Assembly: GCF_014654365.1 (NCBI RefSeq)
Contig: NZ_BNAY01000008.1
Location: forward strand, 124,001 to 188,000
Length of the DNA: 64,000 nucleotides
From: Amycolatopsis oliviviridis
Lineage (GTDB): Bacteria > Actinomycetota > Actinomycetes > Mycobacteriales > Pseudonocardiaceae
Direction: 5' to 3'
In this document: piece by piece, positions 37,094 to 45,879 of the stretch
Layout of the letters: every line of letters begins with the position of its first letter
Position numbering within the stretch: position 1 is the stretch's first letter
Notes under the pieces: model-generated
Databases searched by the model: none
Told to the model about the DNA's origin: nothing
Seen by the model: only the letters and a program-made list of their open reading frames with translations
Program-made: the position numbers and the translations under genes

Positions 37094-39256
37094 GCACGCC
37101 AGCGCGGACGGCAACGCGCCCTCGTGCAGCACCCCCAGCCGCTGCGTAGCGCGGGTGAGCGCCACGTACAGCTCAGCCGCGCCACGCGGGCCGTCGGCGA
37201 GGATCCGCGCCGGGTCCACGACGAGGACGGCGTCGAACTCGAGCCCCTTCGTCTCCGAAGCGGGCACGGTCCCCGGCACCCCCGGCGGCCCGATCACGAC
37301 GCTGGTGCCCTCACGACCCGCCTCGTCCTTGACGAACTCCTCGATGGCGCCGGCCAGCGATTCCTCGGAGACCTGCCGCGCCCACGGCCGGACACCGTTG
37401 GCACGTACCGATTCCGGCGCCCGGACGTCCGGCGCGAACTCGGCGAGCACCGACGCGGCGACGGCCATGATCTCCGACGGCGTGCGGTAGTTCACCGTCA
37501 GCGACCGGTAGACCCAGCGGCCCGGCACGTACGGCGCCAGCATCGCGTCCCACGACCGCGCCCCGGCTTCGGACCGGCGCTGCGCCAGATCCCCGACGAC
37601 GGTGAAGGACCGGTTGGGACAGCGCCGCATCAGCACCCGCCAGTCCATTTCGGACAGTTCCTGTGCCTCGTCGACGACGACGTGCCGGTACGTCCAGTCC
37701 CGGTCCGCCGAGGCGCGCTCGACGAGGCTGCGCGTGTCGTGCTCGACGAAGCGGTCGGCGAGTTCGTCGGCGAAGAGGAGGTTCTCCGCGGACAGCATGA
37801 CGTCCTCGTCCATCTCCTCGCGGTCGAGTTTCATCGTGTCCAGCACGCCTTCGGCGTACTCGGCCTCGGCCTTCTTCTCCCGCGCGAGCGCCTTTTCCGC
37901 CGCCTGGTCCGCCGCCTTGTCGCGGCCGAGCAGGTCGACGAGCTCGTCGAGCAGCGGCATGTCCGACACCGTCCAGGCCTCCCCGTCAGCGCGCAGCAAC
38001 GCCTGGTCGGCGCCCGCGGCCGCCAGCCTCTCCGAGGACGAGAACAGTGCTCCCAGCAGGCTTTCCGGCGTCAGGATCGGCCAGAGGTCGTCGAGCGCGG
38101 TGGTGAACGTCTCGCTCTCGGCCAGTTCCTTGAGCAGGTCCTTCCGCAGCCGCTCCCATTCGTCGCGGTCGTCCCGGCTGAGCCAGCCGCGGCCGATCCG
38201 CGCGATCGCCCGCTCGGTCAGCACGTAGGTGACGATGTCGGTGAACGTCACCCGCGCTTCGTTGTGCGGCAAGCCACTCTTGCGTGCCTCGTCCCTCGCC
38301 CATTCCGCGGTCTCGGCGTCGATCCGGACGGTGACGTCGGCCAGCTCGATCAGCACCGGCTCCTCCGGCAGCCGCTGACGATCGGCGACGGCGGCCTTGA
38401 GGACGTCCAGCATCTTCAGCGACCCCTTGAGCCGCGTCGCCTCCGGGCCGTCCTCGGCGGTGACATGCTTGCCGGGCACGAAATCGCCGGTGGTCATGAA
38501 CACCACGTCGGTCTCGCCCAGCGACGGCAGCACCCGGCCGATGTGGTGCAGGAACGCCGGATTCGGCCCGACCACGAGCACGCCGTGGCGTTCCATCCGC
38601 TCGCGCTGCGTGTACAGCAGGTAGGCGACACGGTGCAACGCCACGACGGTCTTCCCGGTGCCCGGCCCGCCTTCGATCACGAGCACTCCGGGATGCTCGT
38701 GCCGGATGATCTCGTCCTGCTCGGCCTGGATCGTCGCGACGATGTCGCGCATCCCCTCACCCCGCGGCGCGTTGACGGCCGCGAGCAGCGCCGCGTCACC
38801 CTCCGCGTCGCCCCCGGGACGGCCGAACACCTCGTCGGTGAACCCGAGCAGCTCACGCCCGTGCGTGTGGAACTGACGGCGGCGGCGCATCTTCTCCGGC
38901 GTCGCCGCGGTCGCGGTGTAGAACGGGCGCGCCGCCGGAGCCCGCCAGTCGAGCAGCACCGGTTCGTAGTCGTTCTCCTCGTCGAAGAGACCGATGCGGC
39001 CGATGTGGGAGGTCTCCCCCGCGAGGCTGTCCAGCCTGCCGAAGCACAGGCCGTTGTCCACGACGTCCAGCCGCCGCGACTCCCTGGCCAGCGCGCGCAC
39101 CTCGACGTCGCGTTCCATGGCCGTCCCGCCGGTCCCGCCCAGCGCGGCCTGGAACTCCCCCTTCACCCGGGCGCGTTCGGCGTCCAGGCGCGTGTAGAGC
39201 CCGGCGACGTAGTCGCGTTCGGACCGGAGCTCTTCTTCATGACCCTGAGTTGACAC
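37082..39256 (-). CDS. helR: HelR/HelD-type RNA polymerase recycling ATPase
   Basis: A 724-residue UvrD/Rep-like superfamily 1 protein from GTG 39256 (GGGAG upstream). An N-terminal coiled region (HEEELRSERDYVAGLYTRLDAER) precedes the split ATPase: Walker A EGGPGTGKTVVALHRVAYLL, Walker B VVVDEAQELSEMDWRVLMRR, motif III VVGDLAQRR and the C-terminal ETKGLEFDAVLVVDP and YVALTRATQRL. HelD proteins pull RNA polymerase off nucleic acid, and actinobacterial HelR also frees it from rifamycins and gives resistance. An inverted repeat resembling the rifamycin-associated element lies 54 nt upstream, which favours HelR over a generic helicase. The region that would decide (the primary-channel loop) cannot be checked without alignment. 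Confidence 0.82.
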   Translation of the reverse strand: MSTQGHEEELRSERDYVAGLYTRLDAERARVKGEFQAALGGTGGTAMERDVEVRALARESRRLDVVDNGLCFGRLDSLAGETSHIGRIGLFDEENDYEPVLLDWRAPAARPFYTATAATPEKMRRRRQFHTHGRELLGFTDEVFGRPGGDAEGDAALLAAVNAPRGEGMRDIVATIQAEQDEIIRHEHPGVLVIEGGPGTGKTVVALHRVAYLLYTQRERMERHGVLVVGPNPAFLHHIGRVLPSLGETDVVFMTTGDFVPGKHVTAEDGPEATRLKGSLKMLDVLKAAVADRQRLPEEPVLIELADVTVRIDAETAEWARDEARKSGLPHNEARVTFTDIVTYVLTERAIARIGRGWLSRDDRDEWERLRKDLLKELAESETFTTALDDLWPILTPESLLGALFSSSERLAAAGADQALLRADGEAWTVSDMPLLDELVDLLGRDKAADQAAEKALAREKKAEAEYAEGVLDTMKLDREEMDEDVMLSAENLLFADELADRFVEHDTRSLVERASADRDWTYRHVVVDEAQELSEMDWRVLMRRCPNRSFTVVGDLAQRRSEAGARSWDAMLAPYVPGRWVYRSLTVNYRTPSEIMAVAASVLAEFAPDVRAPESVRANGVRPWARQVSEESLAGAIEEFVKDEAGREGTSVVIGPPGVPGTVPASETKGLEFDAVLVVDPARILADGPRGAAELYVALTRATQRLGVLHEGALPSALACLNP

Positions 39257-39309
39257 AGACTCCCATTTCGCCAGGTTTCGGCTACGGCGAGTGAGTGTGC
39301 GGCATGACC

Positions 39310-39330
39310 GGGGTCTTGTGGCAAGTCCCC
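39310..39330 (-). promoter_or_regulatory. Candidate rifamycin-associated element (RAE-like inverted repeat)
   Basis: The 21-bp inverted repeat has core CTTGTGGCAAG flanked by GGGGT on one side and TCCCC on the other, one mismatch between arms. It resembles the RAE found upstream of rifamycin-responsive genes in actinomycetes (core CTTGCGGCAAG with G/C flanks, from memory), though it is two bases longer. It lies 54 nt upstream of the helicase start, and an AT-rich CATATAGC (near 39335-39343, minus strand) could be the -10 region. Confidence 0.6.
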
Positions 39331-39377
39331 CCATGCGCTATATGTTTATTACGGAGAGAGTTTCTCTACCGCTTTTC

Positions 39378-42300
39378 TCATGCACCGCACGGTGGCGCGT
39401 ATTCGAGCCCCGGAAAGTACTTCTCCCACTCTTCCCGCGTGATCCTCGGCGTCGCCAACCGGCAGATCTCCTCAGCCACCCGCGCGGCGTCCGTCTGCCA
39501 CAGCTGCACGCCGCTGCTCCCGATGGCGAGCGTATGCCCGTCGTCGCGGAACGCCAGCGAGTTGACCGTCGCGGCGAAGCCGGTGAGCTGCGCCGATTCG
39601 ACCGGATTCCGCGGATCGGCCAGGTCCCAGACCCGCACGGTCCGGAACGCCGAAGCCGCCAGTTCCCGTCCGGTCGGGCCGAACGCGAGATGCCCGACAC
39701 CTTCGGGATTGCCGCCCAGTTTCGCCAGCCGCACGGCGTGCGCGCGATCGGCGATGTCCCAGAGGTAGACGTTGCGATCGCTGCTGCCCGCGGCGAGCGT
39801 GTGACCGTCGGGGCTGAGCGCCATCTTGAACAACGCGCCGCCGTCGGGCCGCAGGCTCGACACCAGAGCGGGCCGTTTCGGGTCGGCGACGTCCCACAGC
39901 GTCACCACGGACGAGTCGAGACCTTGAGCCGCCGCCAGCGTCCGCCCGTCGGGGGTGAACGCGAGCGACCAGATCGTGCCGTCGCCGACCGGCAGGACCC
40001 GTGGTTCGGCGAACCGCGTGGCATCGCCGACGTCCCAGAGCTGGACCGGCCCGTCGTCGTGGCCGGAGGCGAAGGTCTTCCCATCCGGGCTGAACGCGAG
40101 CGAGTACGTGGGTTTCACCTCGGTCGACGCCGTCAGTTTCGGTGCCGTCGGATCGCTGATGTCCCAGCGCTGGAGCACGAACGTCCCGGCGACACCGGCA
40201 CCGTCGTGCGCGGCCAGCGCGAGGCTGCGCCGGTCCGGGCTGAGCGCGACGGCGGTGACGGTGGCCGGGCCGGGGAGCTTCGCGAGCTGTCTCGGCGCGC
40301 GGAGGTCGTCCATCGCCCAGAGCCGCACGTCGTCCCCGGCGGTGACCAGGATCCGCCCCTGCTCGGTGAACAGGCCCGCGTTCCAGCCCGCGCTCGACGC
40401 CAGCGCCAGTTCGCCGACGTCCTGCAACCGGACGGTCCGGTCGGCGCTGGTGGACACGATGGTCTTGCCGTCCGGGGAGAACGCCGCCCACCAGATGGCG
40501 TTCGTGTGCCCGGACAGCGGCGGCAGTTCCTTCGCCTGTCCCGTGACGTCCCAGAGCCGGACGGACTGGTCGTCGCCCGCGGTCACCACGAGCCTGCCGC
40601 TCGGGCTGAACCCGGCTGCCCAGACCACGGCCGGGGTGGTCAACGTCGTCAGCGGACGCGGTGCCGCCGGATCGGCGACGTCCCACAGTTTCGCCGTGCG
40701 GTCCCAGCTGGTGGTGAGCAGCCGTTTTCCGTCCGGGCTCCACGACGGGGTGAGCTGCAGGTCCTGGTGTCCGGAAAGGACGGAGCGCTTCAGCGGCGCG
40801 GACGGCGTGGTGACGTCCCAGAGTTCCGCCGTCCAGTTCGTGTTCGTGACGGCGAGCAGCCTGCCGTCCGGGCTGAAGACGGCGCGTTCGAGCTGCTCGG
40901 CCGGGATCGCACCGAGCGGTTTCGGCGCGCCGAGGTCGCCGACGTCGGTGAGCCGGACGCTGTGGTCCACCGAGCCGGTGACGAGAACACGGCCGTCGGG
41001 GCTGAAATCGGTGGAGAGCACGGTGTCCTGGTGGCCGGTGACGTCGGCTTTCCGCACCGGACGCCGGGGATCGGTCAGATCCCACAGCCGGACCCGGTGG
41101 TCCCGGGTGGTGGTCGCCAAAGCCCGTCCGTCGCGGCTGAACGCGAGCGGCCCGCGGACCTCCTCCGAGCCGGGCAGCGTCGCCAGGAGCGCCGGACGCC
41201 GCGAATCGGCGATGGACCACACCTGCGTCGCCCGGTAGGAGTCGGCGGTGATCATGAGCTGCCCGCTCAGGGCCACCGTGACGTCACCGGGATCGAAGGT
41301 CATCCGGGTGGCGAAGGGCGCCGCCATGGACGCGAGCAGGCCGTCGTGGGTCTCCTGGATCGGCGCGAGCCGGTACGCGGCGAGGCTGAGCTGCGCCGAC
41401 AGCGCCGGGTTCGACTCCCGCAACGTCTTCGCGTCGACCACGGCCTTGCGCGCGAGCGCGACGTTCCGCTGATCGGTCGCGGTGTTCTCGGCATCGACGG
41501 CGTACACGATCGCCACCACCGCCAGGATCAGCAGCACATGAAGGAGAACGACGAGCCTTCGCAGCCTCCGCGTCCGTTTGCGCCCGACGGCGGTCTCCTC
41601 CGCTTCGGCGTCGAGCCCGGCCTCCAGGAACCGCCGCTCGCGCATGCTCAACGCGTCCGGCTCCCTGGCCGCCCATTCGGCGGCGAGACCCAGCCGCGTG
41701 CCGCGGTAGAGGCTGCCCTTGTCGCGGTCCAGCGACTCCCACAGCTCGGTCGCCTCGGCCAGCTGCCGATGCAGGCGGTGTCCTTCGCGGTCCTCCGCGA
41801 GCCAGTCGCGCAGCCGGGGCCAGCTGCGGATCAAGGCCTCGTGCGCGATCTCCACGCCGTCGCGGTCGAGGACGAGCAGACGCGCGTCGGCGAGGCGTTC
41901 GAGGACTTCCGTGGTAGCAGGATCGTCGTCGAGTTCGCGCCGGTTGAGGCGGCGCTTCGTGTCTTCGGTGCCTTCGCCGAGCGCGGTCAGCCGCAGGAAG
42001 ATCTGCCGGACGACGCTCTGCCTGTCCGGTTCGAGATCCGTGTGGACCGCCTCCGCGGTCTGCGCGATCGCGTTCAGGATCCCGCCCGCGGCCTCGTACG
42101 CCGCGCTGGTCAGCGTGATCCCCTGGCGCCGCCGCCAGGTCTCCAGCAGCGCGTGCGAGACGAGCGGGAGCATCGCGGGCTGGCCGGTGGCGTCGGCGAC
42201 GAGCGTCGTGACCAGTGCCGCCTCGACCCGGCAGCCCGCGCGGACGGCGGGTTCGACGATCGCGGTCCGGAGTTCGTCCGCGGTCATCGGGCCGACCATC

Positions 42301-43040
42301 ACCTGCGCGTCGGTCAGCGCCTCGACCAGACCGGCGTGACGGCAGAGGTGACCGTAGAAGTCCGCGCGGACGCCGAGGACGACCCGGGTCCCGTGCTCGT
42401 CGCCGGCGAGCGCGAGCAGCGCGTCGACGAACTTCTCGCGTTCGGTCTGGTCCCGGCAGAGCGTGTAGACCTCCTCGAACTGGTCGACGATCAGCAGCCG
42501 CCCCTCGGCGTCGATATCCGCTTCGAGCGGGTGCTCGCCCGGCGTGCGGAGGACGACAGGGCGTTCGCTCGCGGCCGCCAGCCCGGCCCGCAGGACGGAC
42601 GACTTCCCCGAGCCCGACGCGCCGAAGACGCCGACGAGCCGTCGTTCGGCGAGCTTGCCCGTCAGCTCGGCGACCAGGCGCTCGCGGCCGAAGAACCGGC
42701 CGGCGTCGGCGGTCTGGAACGCGGCCAGCCCCAGGTACGGGAGCTCGGTGTCGTCCCGTTCGCCGGAGGCCGCGGCGAGCCCGGCGGCGACCGCGCGCCA
42801 GCGTTCCTCCCAGGCCGCGACGTCGCCACCGCACGCGGTGACGTACGCGGTCGTGACCGCGAGCCCCGGCAGCTTCCGGCCGCCCGCGGCTTCGGACAGC
42901 GCGGCCGCCGAGTAGCCGGCGCGGGTCGAAAGCTCGCGGTACGTCGGCCCTCCGGCCTTCTCGCGGAGCAGCCGGAGATCCGCCGCGAACCGCATGACGA
43001 CGTCGTCGCCCGGCCCCAGCGGGCGCTCGCGTCTCGGCAC
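39378..43040 (-). CDS. HTH-nSTAND1-WD40 protein, membrane anchored
   Basis: From GTG 43040 the protein has 1220 residues. Order: an XRE-like helix-turn-helix region (about 16-75; TYRELSTRAGYSAAALSEAA), an nSTAND1 NTPase (about 105-450) with GRERLV, Walker A GASGSGKSS (140-148) and Walker B LLIVDQFEEVYTLC, a winged-helix/arm region, one membrane span (about 494-515), and then about 14 WD40-like repeats (560-1190), each with a FSPDGR...LWDV pattern. That is enough for two seven-bladed propellers. STAND ATPases are switches in signalling, programmed death and anti-phage defence; the propellers would sense the trigger. It is divergent from a regulator with a degenerate receiver (93-nt gap). ATG 42995 is an alternative start. 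Confidence 0.88.
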   Translation of the reverse strand: MPRRERPLGPGDDVVMRFAADLRLLREKAGGPTYRELSTRAGYSAAALSEAAGGRKLPGLAVTTAYVTACGGDVAAWEERWRAVAAGLAAASGERDDTELPYLGLAAFQTADAGRFFGRERLVAELTGKLAERRLVGVFGASGSGKSSVLRAGLAAASERPVVLRTPGEHPLEADIDAEGRLLIVDQFEEVYTLCRDQTEREKFVDALLALAGDEHGTRVVLGVRADFYGHLCRHAGLVEALTDAQVMVGPMTADELRTAIVEPAVRAGCRVEAALVTTLVADATGQPAMLPLVSHALLETWRRRQGITLTSAAYEAAGGILNAIAQTAEAVHTDLEPDRQSVVRQIFLRLTALGEGTEDTKRRLNRRELDDDPATTEVLERLADARLLVLDRDGVEIAHEALIRSWPRLRDWLAEDREGHRLHRQLAEATELWESLDRDKGSLYRGTRLGLAAEWAAREPDALSMRERRFLEAGLDAEAEETAVGRKRTRRLRRLVVLLHVLLILAVVAIVYAVDAENTATDQRNVALARKAVVDAKTLRESNPALSAQLSLAAYRLAPIQETHDGLLASMAAPFATRMTFDPGDVTVALSGQLMITADSYRATQVWSIADSRRPALLATLPGSEEVRGPLAFSRDGRALATTTRDHRVRLWDLTDPRRPVRKADVTGHQDTVLSTDFSPDGRVLVTGSVDHSVRLTDVGDLGAPKPLGAIPAEQLERAVFSPDGRLLAVTNTNWTAELWDVTTPSAPLKRSVLSGHQDLQLTPSWSPDGKRLLTTSWDRTAKLWDVADPAAPRPLTTLTTPAVVWAAGFSPSGRLVVTAGDDQSVRLWDVTGQAKELPPLSGHTNAIWWAAFSPDGKTIVSTSADRTVRLQDVGELALASSAGWNAGLFTEQGRILVTAGDDVRLWAMDDLRAPRQLAKLPGPATVTAVALSPDRRSLALAAHDGAGVAGTFVLQRWDISDPTAPKLTASTEVKPTYSLAFSPDGKTFASGHDDGPVQLWDVGDATRFAEPRVLPVGDGTIWSLAFTPDGRTLAAAQGLDSSVVTLWDVADPKRPALVSSLRPDGGALFKMALSPDGHTLAAGSSDRNVYLWDIADRAHAVRLAKLGGNPEGVGHLAFGPTGRELAASAFRTVRVWDLADPRNPVESAQLTGFAATVNSLAFRDDGHTLAIGSSGVQLWQTDAARVAEEICRLATPRITREEWEKYFPGLEYAPPCGA

Positions 43041-43133
43041 CAGGCCCCCCGATCGTCGAAGCGTTATCGAATGGACATTGTTCACCGAAAACGGCCGGAC
43101 ACTGTACAAAAGTTCTGCGCTACAACCGATGGC

Positions 43134-43763
43134 GTGCCGATTCGAACCCCAGTGGTGAGTGTGGTCTTCGCCGGTGTCCCCGAACCGCCCGTGTCTTCGG
43201 AGCTGGAGGTGGTCGCCCATACCCCCGACGAACGCGAAGCGGTCTGGCACGCCATCGCGCTGCACCCGGACGTCCTCGTCCTGTCCGTTCACCCGCCCGC
43301 GCTCGACGGGCTCGCCGTGACACGCGAAGTGTCTTCCCGCGTACCGGGAACCGCGGTGCTCGCGCTGACCCCGCCCGGCGACAGCGACCTCGTGGTCGCC
43401 GCGATGCTCGCGGGCGCCCGCGGCGTCCTGTCCCGGAGCGCGGCCCACGACGATCTGGTCCGGTTCATCCGCGAGGTCGCGGCGGGCGCGGTCGTGTTCG
43501 GCGAACGCGCGGCGGACCGGCTCTACGGCCTGCTGGCCGCGTCCGAGCCGATCCGGGTGTTCCCGCGGCTGACCTCACGGGAGCACGAGGTGCTCGACCT
43601 CCTGGCGGGCGGGCTGGTGATCGCGCAGGTGGCACGGCAGCTGGGGCTCGCGACCAAAACCGTGCGCAACGTCGTGTCGTCGATCCACGCCAAGGTGGGC
43701 ACGGACGACCGTGAGGTGCTGCTCGGCCAAGCCCGGAACGCCGGGCTTGGCCGTCATTCGTAA
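43134..43763 (+). CDS. LuxR-family regulator with a degenerate receiver domain
   Basis: A 209-residue protein from GTG 43134 with the NarL-type layout. The receiver-like part (1-125) keeps the fold pattern (LEVVAHTPDEREAVWHAIAL, HPDVLVLSV, LDGLAVTREV, AVLALTPPGDSDLVVAAMLAGARG) but lacks the phosphorylation site: the acidic pair is replaced (FAGVPEPP), the phosphoacceptor Asp is Ser51 and the conserved Lys is Arg101. Thr79 remains. The LuxR helix-turn-helix (about 145-205) is intact: LTSREHEVLDLLAGGLVIAQ and RQLGLATKTVRNVVSSIHAK. It is probably phosphorylation-independent. No kinase is adjacent. The last 10 nt overlap convergent cobIJ. GTG 43152 is an alternative start. Confidence 0.88.
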   Translation: MPIRTPVVSVVFAGVPEPPVSSELEVVAHTPDEREAVWHAIALHPDVLVLSVHPPALDGLAVTREVSSRVPGTAVLALTPPGDSDLVVAAMLAGARGVLSRSAAHDDLVRFIREVAAGAVVFGERAADRLYGLLAASEPIRVFPRLTSREHEVLDLLAGGLVIAQVARQLGLATKTVRNVVSSIHAKVGTDDREVLLGQARNAGLGRHS

Positions 43764-45259
43764 CTGCGCGGCGTCCAGACCACGCCGTTCTCGGCGCGGG
43801 TCTTCGACGAACCCACGATCAACAGGCAGCGCATGTCCACTTCCGCCGGCTCCAGGGTGCCGAGGGTGACGACGCGGATGTCCTCCTCCGGTCCGCCGAC
43901 GTCGCGGGCGACGACCACCGGGGTCTCCGGCGCGCGATGCCGCAGCAGGACGTCGCGGGCCTGCGCGAGCTGCGTGATCCGCGTGCGGGACGCCGGGTTG
44001 TACAGCGCGAGCACGAGATCCGCCGCGCCCGCCGCGTCGAGCCGTCGTTCGATGATCTCCCATGGTTTGAGCCGGTCGGACAGCGAAAGCACGCAGTAGT
44101 CGTGACCCAGCGGCGCGCCGACGCGGGACGCGGCCGCCTGCGCGGCGGTCACCCCCGGCACGATCCGCACCCTCGTGCCCGCGCCGTGCCCGGCGGCGAC
44201 CTGCTCCAGCACGGCCGACGCCATCGCGAACACCCCGGGATCACCCGAGGAGACCACCGCGACCTTGGAGCCGTTCGCGGCCAGTTCCAGCGCCTCGACG
44301 GCGCGTTCGGCCTCGACCCGGTTGCCCGACGCGTGCCGCTGCTGGCCCGCGCGTTGCGGGACCCGTGCGACGTACGGGCCGTAGCCGACGATGTGCTCCG
44401 CCGCGGCCAGTTCCTCGGTCGCTTCGGGCGTCAGCCAGCCAGGGCCCGCCGGGCCGAGGCCGACGACCACGACTTCTCCGCCGGTGTGCGTTTCCCGCGT
44501 CCGGGGGGCTTCCGGTTCGTCGGCGAGCCGGGACGCGTACGCCGGGCTGGGCAGCAACGCGAGCGAGAAGTACGGCACCGACTCCGGGTCGACGTCGGCG
44601 AACGGCTCGACGCGCTGCGCCTGCCAGGTCGCGCGTTCGACGTAGAAGGCGTCGTCCAGCTTCCCGGCCTCGGCCAGCGCCTCACGGACGTTGCCGAACG
44701 TGCGGCCGAGTTTCAGCACCGCCGCGGCCTGCGTGTCGGCCAGGCGCCGCGCGAGCTCCGGCGCGGGCAGCGTGCCCGGGAGGATCGTGAGGACCTCGTC
44801 GCGCTGCACCAGCGGACGGCCGAGCACTGACGACGCCGCGCTGACCGACGTCACGCCGGGCACCACGGTCGCCTCGTAGCGGTCCGCGAGCCGTTCGTGC
44901 ATGTACATGTAGGAGCCGTAGAAGAACGGGTCGCCTTCGCAGAGCACCACCACGTCGCGTCCGGCGTCGAGGTGTTCGGCGAGCCGCTTCGCGCTCAGCT
45001 CATAGAAGTCGGCGATGGCGCCTTCGTAGCCGCCGGGATGGTCGGTGGTCTCGGTCGTGACCGGGTAGACCAGCTTCTCTTCGAGCTGGCCGTCCCGAAG
45101 GTACGGCTCGGCGACCGACCGCGCGATGCTCCGGCCGTGCCGCGCGCTGTGATAGGCGATGACGTCGGCCTCGCCGATCAGCCGCGCGGCCTTGACCGTC
45201 ATCAGTTCCGGGTCACCGGGCCCGAGCCCGACACCCCAGAGTTTCCCGAGCCCGCTCAT
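43754..45259 (-). CDS. cobIJ: Fused precorrin-2 C20-methyltransferase / precorrin-3B C17-methyltransferase
   Basis: A 501-residue fusion of two SAM methylases. The N-terminal CobI domain (about 1-245) reads LWGVGLGPGDPELMTVKAAR, VVLCEGDPFFYGSYMYMHER and TVVPGVTSVSAASSVLGRPL. The C-terminal CobJ domain (about 262-501) reads VVVVGLGPAGPGWLTPEA, IVGYGPYVARVP, VVSSGDPGVFAMASAVLEQ, IVPGVTAAQAAASRVGAPLG, LALYNPASRTRITQLAQA and VVARDVGGPEEDIRV. CobI adds the C20 methyl; CobJ methylates C17 and contracts the ring after CobG. The fusion is common in actinobacteria. It is last in cobG-cobH-cobIJ with a 4-nt overlap to cobH. Confidence 0.95.
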   Translation of the reverse strand: MSGLGKLWGVGLGPGDPELMTVKAARLIGEADVIAYHSARHGRSIARSVAEPYLRDGQLEEKLVYPVTTETTDHPGGYEGAIADFYELSAKRLAEHLDAGRDVVVLCEGDPFFYGSYMYMHERLADRYEATVVPGVTSVSAASSVLGRPLVQRDEVLTILPGTLPAPELARRLADTQAAAVLKLGRTFGNVREALAEAGKLDDAFYVERATWQAQRVEPFADVDPESVPYFSLALLPSPAYASRLADEPEAPRTRETHTGGEVVVVGLGPAGPGWLTPEATEELAAAEHIVGYGPYVARVPQRAGQQRHASGNRVEAERAVEALELAANGSKVAVVSSGDPGVFAMASAVLEQVAAGHGAGTRVRIVPGVTAAQAAASRVGAPLGHDYCVLSLSDRLKPWEIIERRLDAAGAADLVLALYNPASRTRITQLAQARDVLLRHRAPETPVVVARDVGGPEEDIRVVTLGTLEPAEVDMRCLLIVGSSKTRAENGVVWTPRSYE

Positions 45260-45879
45260 TCGACCTCACTCGCCATCGCGTTGATCGCGGCGACGGCCAT
45301 CGCGCTGCCGCCACGTCGTCCGTGCACCACCAGGTACGGCGCGGGTGCCCGCTCGGCGAGTTCCATTTTGGATTCGGCGGCGCCGACGAAACCCACCGGG
45401 ACACCGATGATCGCCGCCGGGGCGCCGACCCCCTCGTCGAGCAGTTCCAGCAGGCGGAACAACGCGGTGGGCGCGTTGCCGATCGCCACCACGGAACCGG
45501 GCAGCTTGTCGCGCCAGAGTTCCAGCGCGGCCGCGGACCGGGTGGTGCCCATCCGCTCGGCCAGCCCCGGCACCTTCGGATCGGACAGCGTGCACAGCAC
45601 CTCGTTGGCGGCAGGCAAACGTTTGCGGGTCACGCCGGAGGCGATCATGTTGGCATCGCAGAGGATCGGCGCACCCGCTTCGAGGGCGGCGCGGCCGGAT
45701 TCCACGACGTCCAGGCTGTAGCGGAGGTCGTCGACCAGGTCGACCATCCCGCAGGCGTGGATCATCCGCACGGCCAGCACCGCGACGTCGTCGGGGAGGA
45801 TCGCGAGATCCGCCTCCTCGCGGATGGTGGCGAACGAATGCCGGTAGATCTCGGCCCCGTCCCGGATGTAGTCGATCAC
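45256..45879 (-). CDS. cobH: Precorrin-8X methylmutase
   Basis: A 207-residue protein from GTG 45879, which overlaps the cobG stop by 4 nt. It has the CobH/CbiC blocks YIRDGAEIYRHSFATIREEA with the catalytic His, RMIHACGMVDLVDDLRYS, GAPILCDANMIASGVTRKRL, VAIGNAPTALFRLLELL and IIGVPVGFVGAAESKMELAE. It moves the C11 methyl to C12 to give hydrogenobyrinic acid. The frame is open upstream, but that part lies within cobG. Confidence 0.96.
   Translation of the reverse strand: MIDYIRDGAEIYRHSFATIREEADLAILPDDVAVLAVRMIHACGMVDLVDDLRYSLDVVESGRAALEAGAPILCDANMIASGVTRKRLPAANEVLCTLSDPKVPGLAERMGTTRSAAALELWRDKLPGSVVAIGNAPTALFRLLELLDEGVGAPAAIIGVPVGFVGAAESKMELAERAPAPYLVVHGRRGGSAMAVAAINAMASEVE

Noticed and set aside
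39291..43130. Long plus-strand frame antisense to the nSTAND-WD40 gene
   Set aside because: Only its last 210 codons (the LuxR gene) look like protein; the rest is a shadow of the WD40 repeats.
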